The notes under the pieces are model-generated. The model was not told the DNA's origin. It saw only the letters and a list, made by a program, of their open reading frames with translations, and ran no database searches. Source: an uncultured Peptoniphilus sp. (GTDB lineage Bacteria; Bacillota; Clostridia; Tissierellales; Peptoniphilaceae). Taken from it: a stretch of DNA of 64,000 nt. The position numbers were made by a program, and so were the translations under genes. Numbering within the stretch: the stretch's first letter is position 1; every line of letters begins with the position of its first letter. Positions 7,429 through 16,972 of the stretch are shown here, piece by piece. The DNA lies in NCBI RefSeq assembly GCF_946998875.1, contig NZ_CAMQAY010000001.1, forward strand, positions 1 through 64,000, read 5' to 3'.

Positions 7429-8174
7429 ATGAAAAAAATGAAAAATAAAAATGGGATTTCAAAATTTTTATTACTGCTTTTAATTTTATCATCCTTTATT
7501 TTTAGTGGATATAAGATTCAAAAGCCAATAAAAATTTATATTAATGGGAAGTCGTAGAGTCAGACCAACCGCCACTTCTTATAGATAACAGGACCTTCGT
7601 TCCAATTAGGGTAATTGCAGAAGATCTTGGTGCAACAGTTAACTACAACAAAGAATATAGGATTGTGACAATAAGAAGGGACAAGACAAATATTTTACTG
7701 ACAATTGGTGATGATATTGCTAGGATTTCAAGTGATGTGGAGACAAGGCCTGCTATCTTAGATGCACCAGCCTTTTTGAGAAATGATAGGACCTACCTGC
7801 CACTAAGGTCTATTTCAGAATTATTTGGCATGGAGGTTGATTGGGATGGAGGCAAGAGAGCTGTCTACATAAAGGAAAAGTCTTATTTGCCTGACTATAT
7901 TAATAGAGATAATGCATTAGAAGAAGTCCTTGAAAGGTTAAGTAAACTTGGAATTTTTAAAAATGAAAAAGTTTATTTTGAGGTAGACGACTATGAAATG
8001 AAGCTAGATGGCGGAAGTTATGAGGGCTATCTAGTTACTCTTAGGAAGGACAATCCTATTGATGAGAATTTGACGGAAATGATGGGGCAATACTTCATCA
8101 ACAAGAAGGGGACACTTCTTATGGAATATGATGTTGTAAATGATAATTTTAAGCTCTTAATTGGAGTTAATTAA
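7429..8174 (+). pseudogene. Frameshifted secreted protein with amine-oxidase-N-like domain
   Basis: Translation from the ATG at 7429 (GGGAGGTGATG upstream) gives a membrane or signal segment (residues about 10-27) and then KIYINGKS before a TAG at 7555. In another frame, from about 7554, the protein continues as VESDQPPLLIDNRTFVPIR, then ...AEDLGATVNYN and a second NDRTYLPLRSISELFGMEVDW repeat. These are copper amine oxidase N-terminal (CuAO_N1) type modules, each with a conserved R-T-(Y/F)-(V/L)-P-(I/L)-R core. A single missing base near 7552 would restore one reading frame of about 248 codons. The rest, up to the TAA at 8172, is an unrecognised C-terminal domain. A GTG at 7665 could only start a truncated product without its export signal. 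Either a real mutation or an assembly error is possible. Confidence 0.75.
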
Positions 8175-8199
8175 AATATAAGGATATAAGGAGGAAATA

Positions 8200-9435
8200 A
8201 TGGGATTTATACAAGCTTTTATGGGTTCTTTAGGTGGAACCTTAGCAGATCAATGGAAGGATTTTTATGGACCAATGCCAGGAGTGCCTGCAACAGCAGC
8301 AGTCTTTCCTGGAATACCTATGGGAGTAAACAACAATAGGGGAGCAAATTATAAGGGCAACGAAAATGTAATTACTAATGGGACAAAGGTAATTGTACCT
8401 GAAGGTACAGCTCTTATAACTATTCAAGATGGAGCCATTACAAATATTATTACTGAAGTTGGTGGTTATGAATATAACACAGAGGACCCCAACTCTAAAT
8501 CAATCTTTGCAGGCGACGGCTTTGTGGACTCAATAGTTAAGTCCTCTTGGGAAAAATTTAAGTTTGGGGGCATACCTGCCACTAGCCAATTGCTTTTCTA
8601 TGTGAACTTAAAGGAAATTCCAAACAACAAGTTTGGCACACAGTCAGAAATTTATTGGGACGATGCCTTTTTTGGCACACAAGTTGGTGCCATAACTCGT
8701 GGCACTTACACCCTTAATATAATTGACCCAATTTTATTTATAAAAAATTTCGTGCCAGTAAAATATTTAATTGCCGATGCAGAAATTTTTGACTTATCCG
8801 ACATGGATAATGACGCAGCAGAACAACTTTTTAACGAAGTTGTTGGTAGTCTTTCAGCTGCCTTTTCAAATTATACCAATGACCCAAGTAGGGGCAACCG
8901 CATGAGCAGAATCCAAGGCGACCAAATTGGCTTTGCCCAAGCTCTAGCACAAGCAGTGGAAGAGGGCTATCAATGGAAGACTTCAAGGGGACTTCAAATT
9001 GCAAAGACTGCCATACTTGCCATTGAATACGACGAAGATACTAAGGCACTTATGTCCGATGTCAAAAAGGCAGATGCCCTTTCTGGCAGCCGTGGCAACT
9101 CCTTCTTCCAACAAGCAGCAGCAAGAGGTATTCAGTCTGCTGGTGAAAATGGCGGCGGAGCAAACATGGCTTTTATGTGCATGGGCATGAATGCAGCTGG
9201 AAATATGATGGGTGGAGTAAAACAGCCAGATGCTGGAAATTCTTATCAGCCAAACTTTGGAGGAGGACAAGTTAATCAAAACCAAAGCTATAACCAAGGA
9301 CAAGCTAGTCCAAGCCCAAGCCAAGACCAAGAAGACCCAACAGAAAAATTAATTAAGATGAAAAAACTTCTCGACGCAGGAGTTATAACTGAAGAAGAAT
9401 TTGCCAAGATGAAGTCTGATTTGCTAGGCATATAG
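8200..9435 (+). CDS. SPFH domain protein with C-terminal SHOCT (YdjI-like)
   Basis: The 411-residue protein matches the YdjI/virion-core-like SPFH family: an N-terminal segment, NGTKVIVPEGTALITIQDG near residues 60-80, then a long SPFH body to about 300. A Gly/Gln/Asn/Pro-rich linker follows (about 315-375), and a SHOCT module closes the protein (DPTEKLIKMKKLLDAGVITEEEF, from residue 379). SPFH proteins organise membrane microdomains; SHOCT modules mediate oligomerisation or membrane targeting. In Bacillus subtilis the orthologue sits in the ydjFGHI operon with a PspA protein and is part of the envelope-stress response. Here it precedes a YdjG-like gene by 10 bp. No PspA homologue is present in the window. 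Confidence 0.88.
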   Translation: MGFIQAFMGSLGGTLADQWKDFYGPMPGVPATAAVFPGIPMGVNNNRGANYKGNENVITNGTKVIVPEGTALITIQDGAITNIITEVGGYEYNTEDPNSKSIFAGDGFVDSIVKSSWEKFKFGGIPATSQLLFYVNLKEIPNNKFGTQSEIYWDDAFFGTQVGAITRGTYTLNIIDPILFIKNFVPVKYLIADAEIFDLSDMDNDAAEQLFNEVVGSLSAAFSNYTNDPSRGNRMSRIQGDQIGFAQALAQAVEEGYQWKTSRGLQIAKTAILAIEYDEDTKALMSDVKKADALSGSRGNSFFQQAAARGIQSAGENGGGANMAFMCMGMNAAGNMMGGVKQPDAGNSYQPNFGGGQVNQNQSYNQGQASPSPSQDQEDPTEKLIKMKKLLDAGVITEEEFAKMKSDLLGI

Positions 9436-9445
9436 AGGTGATCTT

Positions 9446-10975
9446 ATGACAGATGACAAGTCAAGAGAAGATGTAAAAATAATAGAAGGCGAAGAAAAGT
9501 TAAAAGATGGTCAGGTAAAATGTCCAAAATGTGGCTCAACTGATATTGCCACAAATACAAAGACAGGCAAACTAAGATGTAATTTTTGTAGGCACGAATT
9601 TGAACTAGACCTTGCAGGAGAAGATGAAGATATTAGCACTTTGGAAGGAAGAAAAATTAGATCTGGTGCCAAGGACATAGATGAAGGCAGCAAGGATATA
9701 ATTACCCTAAAATGTGAAAGCTGTGGCGCAGAAGTTGTCATTGATACGAGAACTACAACTCAGGCGAGATGCCACTGGTGCCGCAACACTTTATCTATTA
9801 ACAATCAGATTCCAAATGGCGCTGTGCCCGATGTTATTCTTCCCTTCAAGGTATCTAAGGAAGATGCAAAAAAAGAAATTTCAAACTTTGTAAAGGCGAG
9901 AAAGTTTTTTGCTCATCCAAGCTTTACCAGAGAATTTTCTACAGAAAATATTTGCGGAGTCTACATTCCTTATATGTTAATAGATGTCAATGCCCACATG
10001 AGACTTGTTGGCGAAGGTGAAATTGAAACAGCTTGCAGGAAAGTTGGAGAAGAAGGCAAGGAGCATTACGAATACGATGCAGATGTATATAAGGTCACAA
10101 GAGATTTTGACATATTTATAGACGACCTTTCTATTGAATCATCAAGTGACAAACTGGATTACTCATCAAAAAGTAAAACTAACAACATAATAAATTCCAT
10201 TATGCCCTTTGATACAGAAAATTGCGTAAACTTCAACTCAAATTATTTGACAGGCTACACATCAGAAAAGAGGGACACAAATATAGACTTTCTTCAAGAA
10301 GTAGTTAAGGCACAAAGCTCTGATGTGGCAAGGCTTGAAGCTAAAAATACCATTACAGAGTATGACAGGGGAGTAAGATGGAAGGAAGAAGATTTTGAGG
10401 TTAAGGGTGACTCATGGAAGTCAGCCTACTTGCCAGTGTGGCTCTACAGCTACATGCAAACTAAGGGCAAGAAGAATCTGCTTCACTATGTAGCAGTAAA
10501 TGCCAGGACACTAGAGACAATGGGTAGCGTCCCAATTAATTTCACAAAACTTTACCTTATTTCAATATTAGTAGAAATTTTTGGAGGAATACTTGCATTT
10601 ATCATCACAACTTTTGCTGCCATGGATAAATTTGTTGGCACAGATTTTCAAAACTATAGAAATTATGCTTGGCTCCTACTACTTTCTGGCTTTGTATTTT
10701 TTGTAACTATGTACTTGCGCTACAGAAACGCCAATGCCAGACACCATTACGAGCTTGAGACTAAGCACGAGATTTCAAACCTAATTCGTGAAGATGACTT
10801 TATAACAAGTATTTATTCAGTGAGGAATAGTGAGATCTGGGGAGATAATACAGATGAACTAAAGGGCAATAAACTGGACCTAAGCAAGGACAAGGTGCTT
10901 AAAAAAGCAATGGATAAGGGCGTCCTAGATGAAGCCCTTGAAAACCAAAAAAAACTAGAGGAAAAAGATAAGTAA
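9446..10975 (+). CDS. Zinc-ribbon membrane protein (YdjG-like)
   Basis: A 509-residue protein with two N-terminal zinc ribbons: CPKC (C26, C29) paired with CNFC (C45, C48), and CESC (C90, C93) paired with CHWC (C109, C112). A long soluble region follows, then two hydrophobic segments near residues 372-397 and 410-427, and a charged cytoplasmic tail. This layout corresponds to YdjG of Bacillus subtilis, a TFIIB-type zinc-ribbon protein encoded beside the SPFH protein YdjI. Ribbons of this kind may bind protein partners rather than DNA. The start follows AGAGGTGATC. It shares an operon with the SPFH gene and the downstream lipoprotein gene. Confidence 0.85.
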   Translation: MTDDKSREDVKIIEGEEKLKDGQVKCPKCGSTDIATNTKTGKLRCNFCRHEFELDLAGEDEDISTLEGRKIRSGAKDIDEGSKDIITLKCESCGAEVVIDTRTTTQARCHWCRNTLSINNQIPNGAVPDVILPFKVSKEDAKKEISNFVKARKFFAHPSFTREFSTENICGVYIPYMLIDVNAHMRLVGEGEIETACRKVGEEGKEHYEYDADVYKVTRDFDIFIDDLSIESSSDKLDYSSKSKTNNIINSIMPFDTENCVNFNSNYLTGYTSEKRDTNIDFLQEVVKAQSSDVARLEAKNTITEYDRGVRWKEEDFEVKGDSWKSAYLPVWLYSYMQTKGKKNLLHYVAVNARTLETMGSVPINFTKLYLISILVEIFGGILAFIITTFAAMDKFVGTDFQNYRNYAWLLLLSGFVFFVTMYLRYRNANARHHYELETKHEISNLIREDDFITSIYSVRNSEIWGDNTDELKGNKLDLSKDKVLKKAMDKGVLDEALENQKKLEEKDK

Positions 10976-10992
10976 AAATTTGGAGGTAGGCT

Positions 10993-11586
10993 ATGAAAAA
11001 ATCAAAAATTAAAATTTTGTCCTTACTTCTAGCATTAATTTTAATGTCCATGACTTTAGGAGCTTGTGGCAATGAAACTGGAGGGCCAGATGATGTTGCT
11101 GAAAAAGAATTTATGAAAAAAGAAAAAATTGAAAAGGAAAAAGAAAATACGGAAGAAAAAATTTCAGACCAAAGGCTTTTTGAAGTTGCAGGCAATAACT
11201 TTGAACTACTTGCAAGCAACCTAATGGAAGATTCCGATGGCGACACAGACCTTGTAAACACTTGGAAATTTACAAACAACACAAAGAAAGCAACATCAGC
11301 TGCCCTAAATGTCTATATAACATTTATGCAAAAGGACCAAGACATGGATACACCGGGCTCAATTTTCATCAAAGAAGGTTCTACAGACCAGTTGGCAGAC
11401 TACTCCTTTGAAAATGTAGATCCAGGACAAAGCAAAGTATTTTTCACTTCCTATAAGATAAAGGACAAAGAAATTCCAGTGAACATAAAAATTTCTGACA
11501 TAGATGGAGCTGATGAGAGTAAAATCCAAGTGCCTCTTGCAGATATGGAAACAGTGACTCTTGACGCCCTAGACTTAGATAAGTAG
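10993..11586 (+). CDS. Lipoprotein with DUF5067-like domain
   Basis: The 197-residue protein begins with a lipoprotein signal (LILMSMTLGAC; lipidated Cys25). A Glu/Lys-rich linker follows (about 35-58), then an immunoglobulin-like domain of about 130 residues, with NTWKFTNNTKKATSAALNVYI and a DPGQSKVFFTSYKI strand. This pattern fits the DUF5067/telomeric-repeat-like beta-sandwich found in Firmicute lipoproteins. It lies 17 bp after the zinc-ribbon gene with a GGAGGTAGG site and is the last gene before a terminator at 11685, so it closes the SPFH operon. The extracellular location suggests it senses or stabilises the outer face of the membrane. Confidence 0.75.
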   Translation: MKKSKIKILSLLLALILMSMTLGACGNETGGPDDVAEKEFMKKEKIEKEKENTEEKISDQRLFEVAGNNFELLASNLMEDSDGDTDLVNTWKFTNNTKKATSAALNVYITFMQKDQDMDTPGSIFIKEGSTDQLADYSFENVDPGQSKVFFTSYKIKDKEIPVNIKISDIDGADESKIQVPLADMETVTLDALDLDK

Positions 11587-11684
11587 ATTTAATTAATTCT
11601 ATCTTGTGAAAATTTTTTTGCTTTGTAAAAAATATAAGCCTAAGTGTAGAAAAAAATTAGAGTAAAAACTTATTATTTCTTCCT

Positions 11685-11727
11685 AACCCCTTTATTGGAA
11701 AATTTTCTAATAGAGGGGTTTTTATTG
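11685..11727 (+). terminator. Rho-independent terminator of the SPFH operon
   Basis: AACCCC at 11685-11690 pairs with GGGGTT at 11715-11720, with an AT-rich interior that also pairs (GGAAAA/TTTTC), followed by TTTATTG. It closes the 8200-11586 gene group. Confidence 0.8.
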
Positions 11728-11933
11728 TTGGCAGGGTGGAAATATTTCAAATATAAAGTTTTACTTTTTAATTTTTATAGGCCTTTAAAAATTAAATTCA
11801 AAAAAATGTAAAGAAAAATTTACACATAAGAGGAAAAATTCAATCATTCAAATATTTTTTCAGAAGTATATTTGTGATAAAATACTAGGCAAGAATACTT
11901 TATCTTAATAAAGAGAAAGCAATGGAGGAAATT

Positions 11934-12536
11934 ATGATTGAAAAAATTATTGACGACAATGAAAATATATTGTGGCGAGGAAGACCCAATGCCTTTCTCT
12001 ATATTGTAGGCAATCCAAGCATTTATTTGATTGCAATAATTTGGGGACTCTTTGACTTCTTTTTTATTTCTAGTTTTTTTAGAGAATTTAGCTTTATGAA
12101 TGGATTTTTTATAATTTTCTTTATAATTCATCTTTTCCCTGTATGGTTTGCAATTTTAATGCCGATTTACAGACTTTTAAATTATGGGACTATAGAATAT
12201 GCAATTACAGACAAGAGAGTTTACATCAGCCAGGGAATTTTTGGAAGAGATGTAAATAATTATGAGCACAGAGAGCTTACAAATTTGAAAGTAGATGTAA
12301 ATTTTATGGAAAACATAAAGGGACTTGGCACAATTATTCTAGTTTATAATGGCGAAGGGGGAAATTCATCTTACAGCTTTAAGGCTGATAACAATAAATT
12401 TATTTCCATAGAAGATCCCTACGATGTTTATAAACTTCTTAAAAAAGTATCTCTCGATGTTGCAACAGACCAAGCCTATCCCAATGCCTATAGACCAAAA
12501 GAGAACGAAGGCTACAATACAAAATATAAAAGATAA
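11934..12536 (+). CDS. PH-domain membrane protein
   Basis: The 200-residue protein opens with ENILWRGRP, the usual lead-in of bacterial PH (bPH2/YdbS-type) proteins. Two hydrophobic segments follow (about 18-38 and 48-72), then the PH-like core TIEYAITDKRVYISQGIFGRD and REL...VDVNFMENIKGLG near residues 85-130. YdbS/YdbT-type proteins are membrane proteins of unclear function, some linked to antimicrobial peptide resistance. An ATG 12 bp earlier (11922) lies inside the ribosome binding site GGAGG, so the start at 11934 is preferred. Hairpins on both sides (11685 and 12551) suggest it is monocistronic. Confidence 0.8.
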   Translation: MIEKIIDDNENILWRGRPNAFLYIVGNPSIYLIAIIWGLFDFFFISSFFREFSFMNGFFIIFFIIHLFPVWFAILMPIYRLLNYGTIEYAITDKRVYISQGIFGRDVNNYEHRELTNLKVDVNFMENIKGLGTIILVYNGEGGNSSYSFKADNNKFISIEDPYDVYKLLKKVSLDVATDQAYPNAYRPKENEGYNTKYKR

Positions 12537-12550
12537 GTTAAAGACAAGAA

Positions 12551-12599
12551 AAAGGTCACTGAGAAAATTTTTATGTCAGAATTTTTATCGGTGACTTTT
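12551..12599 (+). terminator. Terminator-like long hairpin
   Basis: AAAGGTCACTGA (12551-12562) pairs over 12 bp with TCGGTGACTTTT (12588-12599), including two G-T pairs; the internal loop is AT-rich. The 3' arm ends in four T but no long T-run follows. Confidence 0.55.
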
Positions 12600-12697
12600 G
12601 ATTAATGAGGGAAATTTCTGTAATATTTTATTTTAATAAAGCATTTTTTATGATATTATTTAATAAATTAGGATAACTAATAAGTTATGAGAGAGAG

Positions 12698-12727
12698 TTG
12701 ACAAGTTGTGAGAAATTTTAATACAAT
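12698..12727 (+). promoter_or_regulatory. Putative promoter of the SLH adhesin gene
   Basis: TTGACA at 12698-12703 and TACAAT at 12722-12727 are separated by 18 bp. The expected start of transcription (about 12733-12735) falls at the first CAGA units, so the repeat tract would form the extreme 5' end of the transcript. Confidence 0.6.
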
Positions 12728-12730
12728 TTT

Positions 12731-12787
<57 letters not shown>

Positions 12788-12927
12788 AATAAGTTTTATT
12801 ATGGTAAAAGTATCATCTTTTTGACAGGTGTATATTTTTGCCATTTTTTATGGATAAAATGAGGTGATTGTATAGGAAGTTTTAGAAAAATGTGAGAGGA
12901 AGATTTAAAATTTTATGGAGGTGCATA

Positions 12928-15900
12928 ATGCGCAAGAAAAATATTATAGGATTTTTGTTGGCATTTGTAATGCTATTATCAATCTGCACAAGTTCCTTTG
13001 CAGTCTATGCAGAAGAATCTAGGGGCGCAAAAGAGTCAGCAGTTGAAAATAAAGTTGCAAGTGCAGAAGTAGTGGATGAAGAAAAGGAAATTGATGCAGA
13101 AAAACCAGAAGATCCACAGGAAGAAGTCATAGTTAAAAAGCCAGTAGAGTCTGAGAAAAAAGTTGACAAACTTGGAGAGGCTGAAGAAGTAATTAAAGAA
13201 AAAGAAAAAACGGCAACTATTGAAGAAAATGAAAGGCTTGAGCTTTCAAAGGAAGAAGTTCCTGAAGCGGTTGGTGAACCAGCTGCTGAAAAAACATTTA
13301 CAGTTACAAAAAGAACGATGGGTTCTACAGAAAAAGGAGAACTTGTTGGTAATTATGATACTTTTTATGAAGCAGTGAAAAACTGTAAACAAGAAGATCT
13401 AACTAATGAGTATGTAATTACTATGAATCGTGATTATGATATTCCTGAAACTGAAAGCATGTGGGGAAAATCAAAAGTAAATATTTTGCTAAAATCTAAG
13501 GAAGGAAACCAATTTACTTTAAAGAGAAGCAACAAGAATTTTATCTCATTATACAGTAATGCCACACTTAAAGTTGAAAATATTAAATTAAATGGAGATA
13601 AAAAAGCTCAAGCAGTTGGAGTTACTGGAGGAACTTTAACACTAGGCAATGGAGCAGTCGTTGAAAACTGTACGGGATATCAAGGCTTTGATGGCCCAGC
13701 GATACTTGTTTCTTCAAATGGTACCTTTAATATAGAAGAAGGAGCAACAATACAAGGTAACTACTCAAATCAACAAGGTGGTGCTATTCAAGCTCGAAAT
13801 GAATCAACCATAAATATTAGTGGCGGAACTTTTAAGAACAACAAATCTAATACAAGTGATGGAGGAGTTATCGCAGCTTATGGAACACTAAATATTACAG
13901 GCGGTACTTTCGAAGATAATGAAGCTAAGAAAACTGGAGGAGCCATCATTATCGGAAAAAATTACGCAGCAAGTATTTCAAACGCTACATTTAGAAACAA
14001 CAAAGCTAGAACTGGTGGTGCAATATATAGTTTGCAAGAAATTAATGCTTCGAATTTAGCTTTTGAAGGGAATGAAGCTATTTGGGGCGGAGCAATTTTT
14101 TCATCAAAGAAATTGACCTTAACTAATAGCACATTTAAAAATAATAAAGCCAACTCAGCAGGTGGAGCTTTGTATTTACAAGGCGGAGGAGAAATAAATA
14201 ATACAAAATTTATAGAAAATACAGCAGATATAAATGGCGGAGCAATCTATATTAATAAAGGCGATTCAAATATTACAGCTTGTGCATTTACAAAAAATGG
14301 ATCTCAAGCTATATTTATAGCTCACGAAAGTAATGGCACAACAACAATTTCAGATACTACATTTACAGAAAATTATTCAAATAACTTTGGTGGTGGAATA
14401 TATCTAGGAAAGGATTCCAAACTAAATATAAGCAAGTCAACATTTACAAAAAACGAGGCTGCTTACGGAGCTGGTGTTGCTAGTGCTGGAACTGGAAATG
14501 TAGATACAAGCTTAACAAATATAAAAGTAGACTCTAGCTCATTTACAGACAATCTATCTCTTATGGGAGCAGGTATATATACAGCCTTTCCAACAGAAAT
14601 AAACAAGTGTACTTTTACTAAAAACAAAGCAGATGTTCATCCACAAGACGACCAAACTAATCCGCACGATTCTGGCGTAGGTGGGGCTATTGAAGTAATA
14701 GATAATAAAACTACGATTAAAGCATCTACCTTTGAAGAAAACTGGGCCTACGGTTCAGGAGGAGCTCTAGGTATTAGCGGTGTTGCTAGAGATAAATCTA
14801 AAAATATAACAAGTATTAAACCAAATATAAGCGTTGAAATTTCAGAGGGCACAAAATTTATAGGAAATACTTGCAATCTCGGACAAGGCGGAGCTATTTT
14901 TACGATTCCTTATCTATATGACATAGAAGGATATGAAACTGGTGTTGATAAAGATACTCTTAAGGAAAAAGCTTATAAAAATTTAACTACAGCAGCTGAT
15001 ACAATTTTCAAAGACAATGTCGCCCTATCAGGTTTTGTTGATCCTCCTGCAAATTATAAAGACTACGCAGACCTTAAATTTGCCAGAAACTCTTTTACAG
15101 AAAAACTGTCAGATAAAGATGTTGCAAAATCATTATTAAATAACTACGATGTAAATTACAAAAATGCAAAGCTAAGTGCCTTCTTTGATCCAAATGGTGG
15201 AGAATTTAAAGACGGAGAAAATCCAAAAGATATAAGGGTTGTCAAGGGTGAAAAAGATAAAGAAATAAAATTGCTAGATGCTCCAAAAAGAGATGGCTAT
15301 AAGTTCACTGGCTGGAAACTTTCTATGAACATTCCAAAAGATAAATTGAAGGAAATGCCAGAAGAAACATTAAAGAAATTAAATGAAGGAAAGATTTTTA
15401 AAGCTGGCGAAAAATTTGTATTAGATGCAGATTGCATCTTCATTGCTCAATGGGAAAAAGATGACACACCAACTCCAGAACCAAAACCAGAACCAAAACC
15501 AGAGCCTAAACCAGAGCCTAAACCAGAGCCAGAAGTTGAACCAAGAAGACATGAATATGTAGACACAATTTCAGTAATTGCAAAGGTACCTGACAAGGAA
15601 AGCTACCTTCACATGAGTTATTTATTTGGATATCCTGACAAGACTATTAGACCTGAGGGCAATATGACAAGGGCGGAAGCTGTGGCAGTAGTAACTCGCC
15701 TTGAAGGATATAGCTTTAAGGTTGACAGCGAAAAGATATTCAAAGACTTGAAGAAGGGCGCTTGGTACAATAAATATATTAACGCTGCCTTTGAACATGG
15801 AATCCTTGTAGAAAAACAAGGGGAAGACTTCAGACCTGACCAAGCAATCACCAGAGCAGAATTTGCAAAACTAATAAGTTTTATTGATGCGGACAATTCA

Positions 15901-16251
15901 AAAATTGCACCTTTTGCCGATGTAAAAGGTCATGTATATGAAGATGCAATAAACAAAGCCTATGGCAACGACAGGATAAAGGGCTATCCAGATGGTACTT
16001 TCCGCCCTGATGCGAAAATTACAAGGGCAGAAATTGTGACAATCCTAAATAATTTTTACGATAGAAAAGCTGATGGCGAAAGTCTTAAAAATGTAAAAAA
16101 TATAGAAAACTTAAAACATTTTAAAGATTTAAGTGAAACTTATTGGGCTTATTATGAAATCACCGAAGCAGCAAACTCTCATGAGTATGTGAGAAGAAGT
16201 GCTGGACTTGTAGAAAATTGGATTTGTCTACTTGAAGACCTTGTAAAATAA
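12928..16251 (+). CDS. SLH-anchored beta-helix adhesin with Pmp-like repeats
   Basis: The protein has 1,107 residues. Its domains in order are a signal peptide (1-28, ending FAVYA), a Glu/Lys/Val-rich linker (to about 125), and a right-handed beta-helix (about 190-700). The helix has about 14 F-x-x-N motifs (FKNNKS, FEDNEA, FRNNKA, FTENYS and others) alternating with more than ten GGA(I/L)/GGGI motifs, as in chlamydial polymorphic membrane proteins. An InlB/Flg_new-like beta-repeat follows (about 748-845; FDPNGGEFKDG...GYKFTGWKL), then a Pro-Glu-Lys spacer (about 849-871) and three SLH domains (877 to about 1,060; FGYPDKTIRP, FRPDQAITRAEF, GYPDGTFRPDAKITRAE). SLH domains bind pyruvylated secondary cell wall polymers. 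A GTG at 12892 is in frame, but the ATG at 12928 follows GGAGGTG and starts the signal peptide directly. The CAGA tract upstream implies variable expression. Confidence 0.9.
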   Translation: MRKKNIIGFLLAFVMLLSICTSSFAVYAEESRGAKESAVENKVASAEVVDEEKEIDAEKPEDPQEEVIVKKPVESEKKVDKLGEAEEVIKEKEKTATIEENERLELSKEEVPEAVGEPAAEKTFTVTKRTMGSTEKGELVGNYDTFYEAVKNCKQEDLTNEYVITMNRDYDIPETESMWGKSKVNILLKSKEGNQFTLKRSNKNFISLYSNATLKVENIKLNGDKKAQAVGVTGGTLTLGNGAVVENCTGYQGFDGPAILVSSNGTFNIEEGATIQGNYSNQQGGAIQARNESTINISGGTFKNNKSNTSDGGVIAAYGTLNITGGTFEDNEAKKTGGAIIIGKNYAASISNATFRNNKARTGGAIYSLQEINASNLAFEGNEAIWGGAIFSSKKLTLTNSTFKNNKANSAGGALYLQGGGEINNTKFIENTADINGGAIYINKGDSNITACAFTKNGSQAIFIAHESNGTTTISDTTFTENYSNNFGGGIYLGKDSKLNISKSTFTKNEAAYGAGVASAGTGNVDTSLTNIKVDSSSFTDNLSLMGAGIYTAFPTEINKCTFTKNKADVHPQDDQTNPHDSGVGGAIEVIDNKTTIKASTFEENWAYGSGGALGISGVARDKSKNITSIKPNISVEISEGTKFIGNTCNLGQGGAIFTIPYLYDIEGYETGVDKDTLKEKAYKNLTTAADTIFKDNVALSGFVDPPANYKDYADLKFARNSFTEKLSDKDVAKSLLNNYDVNYKNAKLSAFFDPNGGEFKDGENPKDIRVVKGEKDKEIKLLDAPKRDGYKFTGWKLSMNIPKDKLKEMPEETLKKLNEGKIFKAGEKFVLDADCIFIAQWEKDDTPTPEPKPEPKPEPKPEPKPEPEVEPRRHEYVDTISVIAKVPDKESYLHMSYLFGYPDKTIRPEGNMTRAEAVAVVTRLEGYSFKVDSEKIFKDLKKGAWYNKYINAAFEHGILVEKQGEDFRPDQAITRAEFAKLISFIDADNSKIAPFADVKGHVYEDAINKAYGNDRIKGYPDGTFRPDAKITRAEIVTILNNFYDRKADGESLKNVKNIENLKHFKDLSETYWAYYEITEAANSHEYVRRSAGLVENWICLLEDLVK

Positions 16252-16262
16252 GATAAATTAAT

Positions 16263-16287
16263 TGCCTCCTTAGTGGGGCAGTTTTTT
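16263..16287 (+). terminator. Rho-independent terminator after the adhesin
   Basis: TGCCTC (16263-16268) pairs with GGGGCA (16275-16280, one G-T pair) and is followed by G and six T. Confidence 0.7.
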
Positions 16288-16482
16288 ACGCCTAATTTTA
16301 TTTGCTCAAGCTACAAAAGACTTGGATAATATTATAATTTTTCAAAAAGAAATAATGGCAAGGGGACTTTCCTTTTAATTAATTTTGTTTTTTTGTGGGC
16401 TTAAAGGATATAAATAAAAGAGAAAAGGGAAAAGAAATTATAAATGTGATAAAATGTTTTTATAAATTAGAAGGGGGATATT

Positions 16483-16965
16483 ATGTCAGAAAATAAAAAA
16501 ATCGCCATTCAAGAAACTTATGGCGAAAGATTTCAATATTGTTGGGGCTGCGGTCCTAAAAATCACGATGGAATGCATTTAAAATCTTATCCATCAGAAG
16601 ATGGTAGTGAGTGCATAGCAAGGGTTACTCCTGATTCAGTTTACACTGGTGGCGTTCCAAAGAATCTTTTTGGTGGAATGATTGCCATGCTTTTCGACTG
16701 CCATGGAACTGCATCTGCTGCCTGGTTTAAACATCACGACCTAGGTCTTGACCTAACTGAAGACACAGTAATCGGTCGCTTCATCACTGCAAGACTTGAA
16801 GTTGATTTTAAAAAGCCAACTCCAATGGATACGGAAATTACAATTACTGCCACTGCCGAAGAAATTGGCGAAAGAAAAGTCATTGTAAATATGGTAATGG
16901 AAGCTGATGGGGAGGTTCGTGCAAAGGCAAAGATGGTTGCCGTTGGCGTAAAGGACAATATGTAA
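16483..16965 (+). CDS. PaaI-type hotdog thioesterase
   Basis: The 160-residue protein has a hotdog fold pattern: CWGCGPKNHDGMHLKSYP near residues 19-36, GGMIAMLFDCHGTASAAW near 66-83 (the catalytic-helix region, with Asp/His in place of the usual HGG start) and LEVDFKKPTPMDTEITI near 107-123. The N-terminal C-x-x-C-G segment is common in the 4HBT/PaaI subgroup that hydrolyses acyl-CoA thioesters. The physiological substrate cannot be told from sequence. The start follows GAAGGGGG. Terminators lie before (16263) and after (16973), so it is monocistronic. Confidence 0.8.
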   Translation: MSENKKIAIQETYGERFQYCWGCGPKNHDGMHLKSYPSEDGSECIARVTPDSVYTGGVPKNLFGGMIAMLFDCHGTASAAWFKHHDLGLDLTEDTVIGRFITARLEVDFKKPTPMDTEITITATAEEIGERKVIVNMVMEADGEVRAKAKMVAVGVKDNM

Positions 16966-16972
16966 ATTTTTA

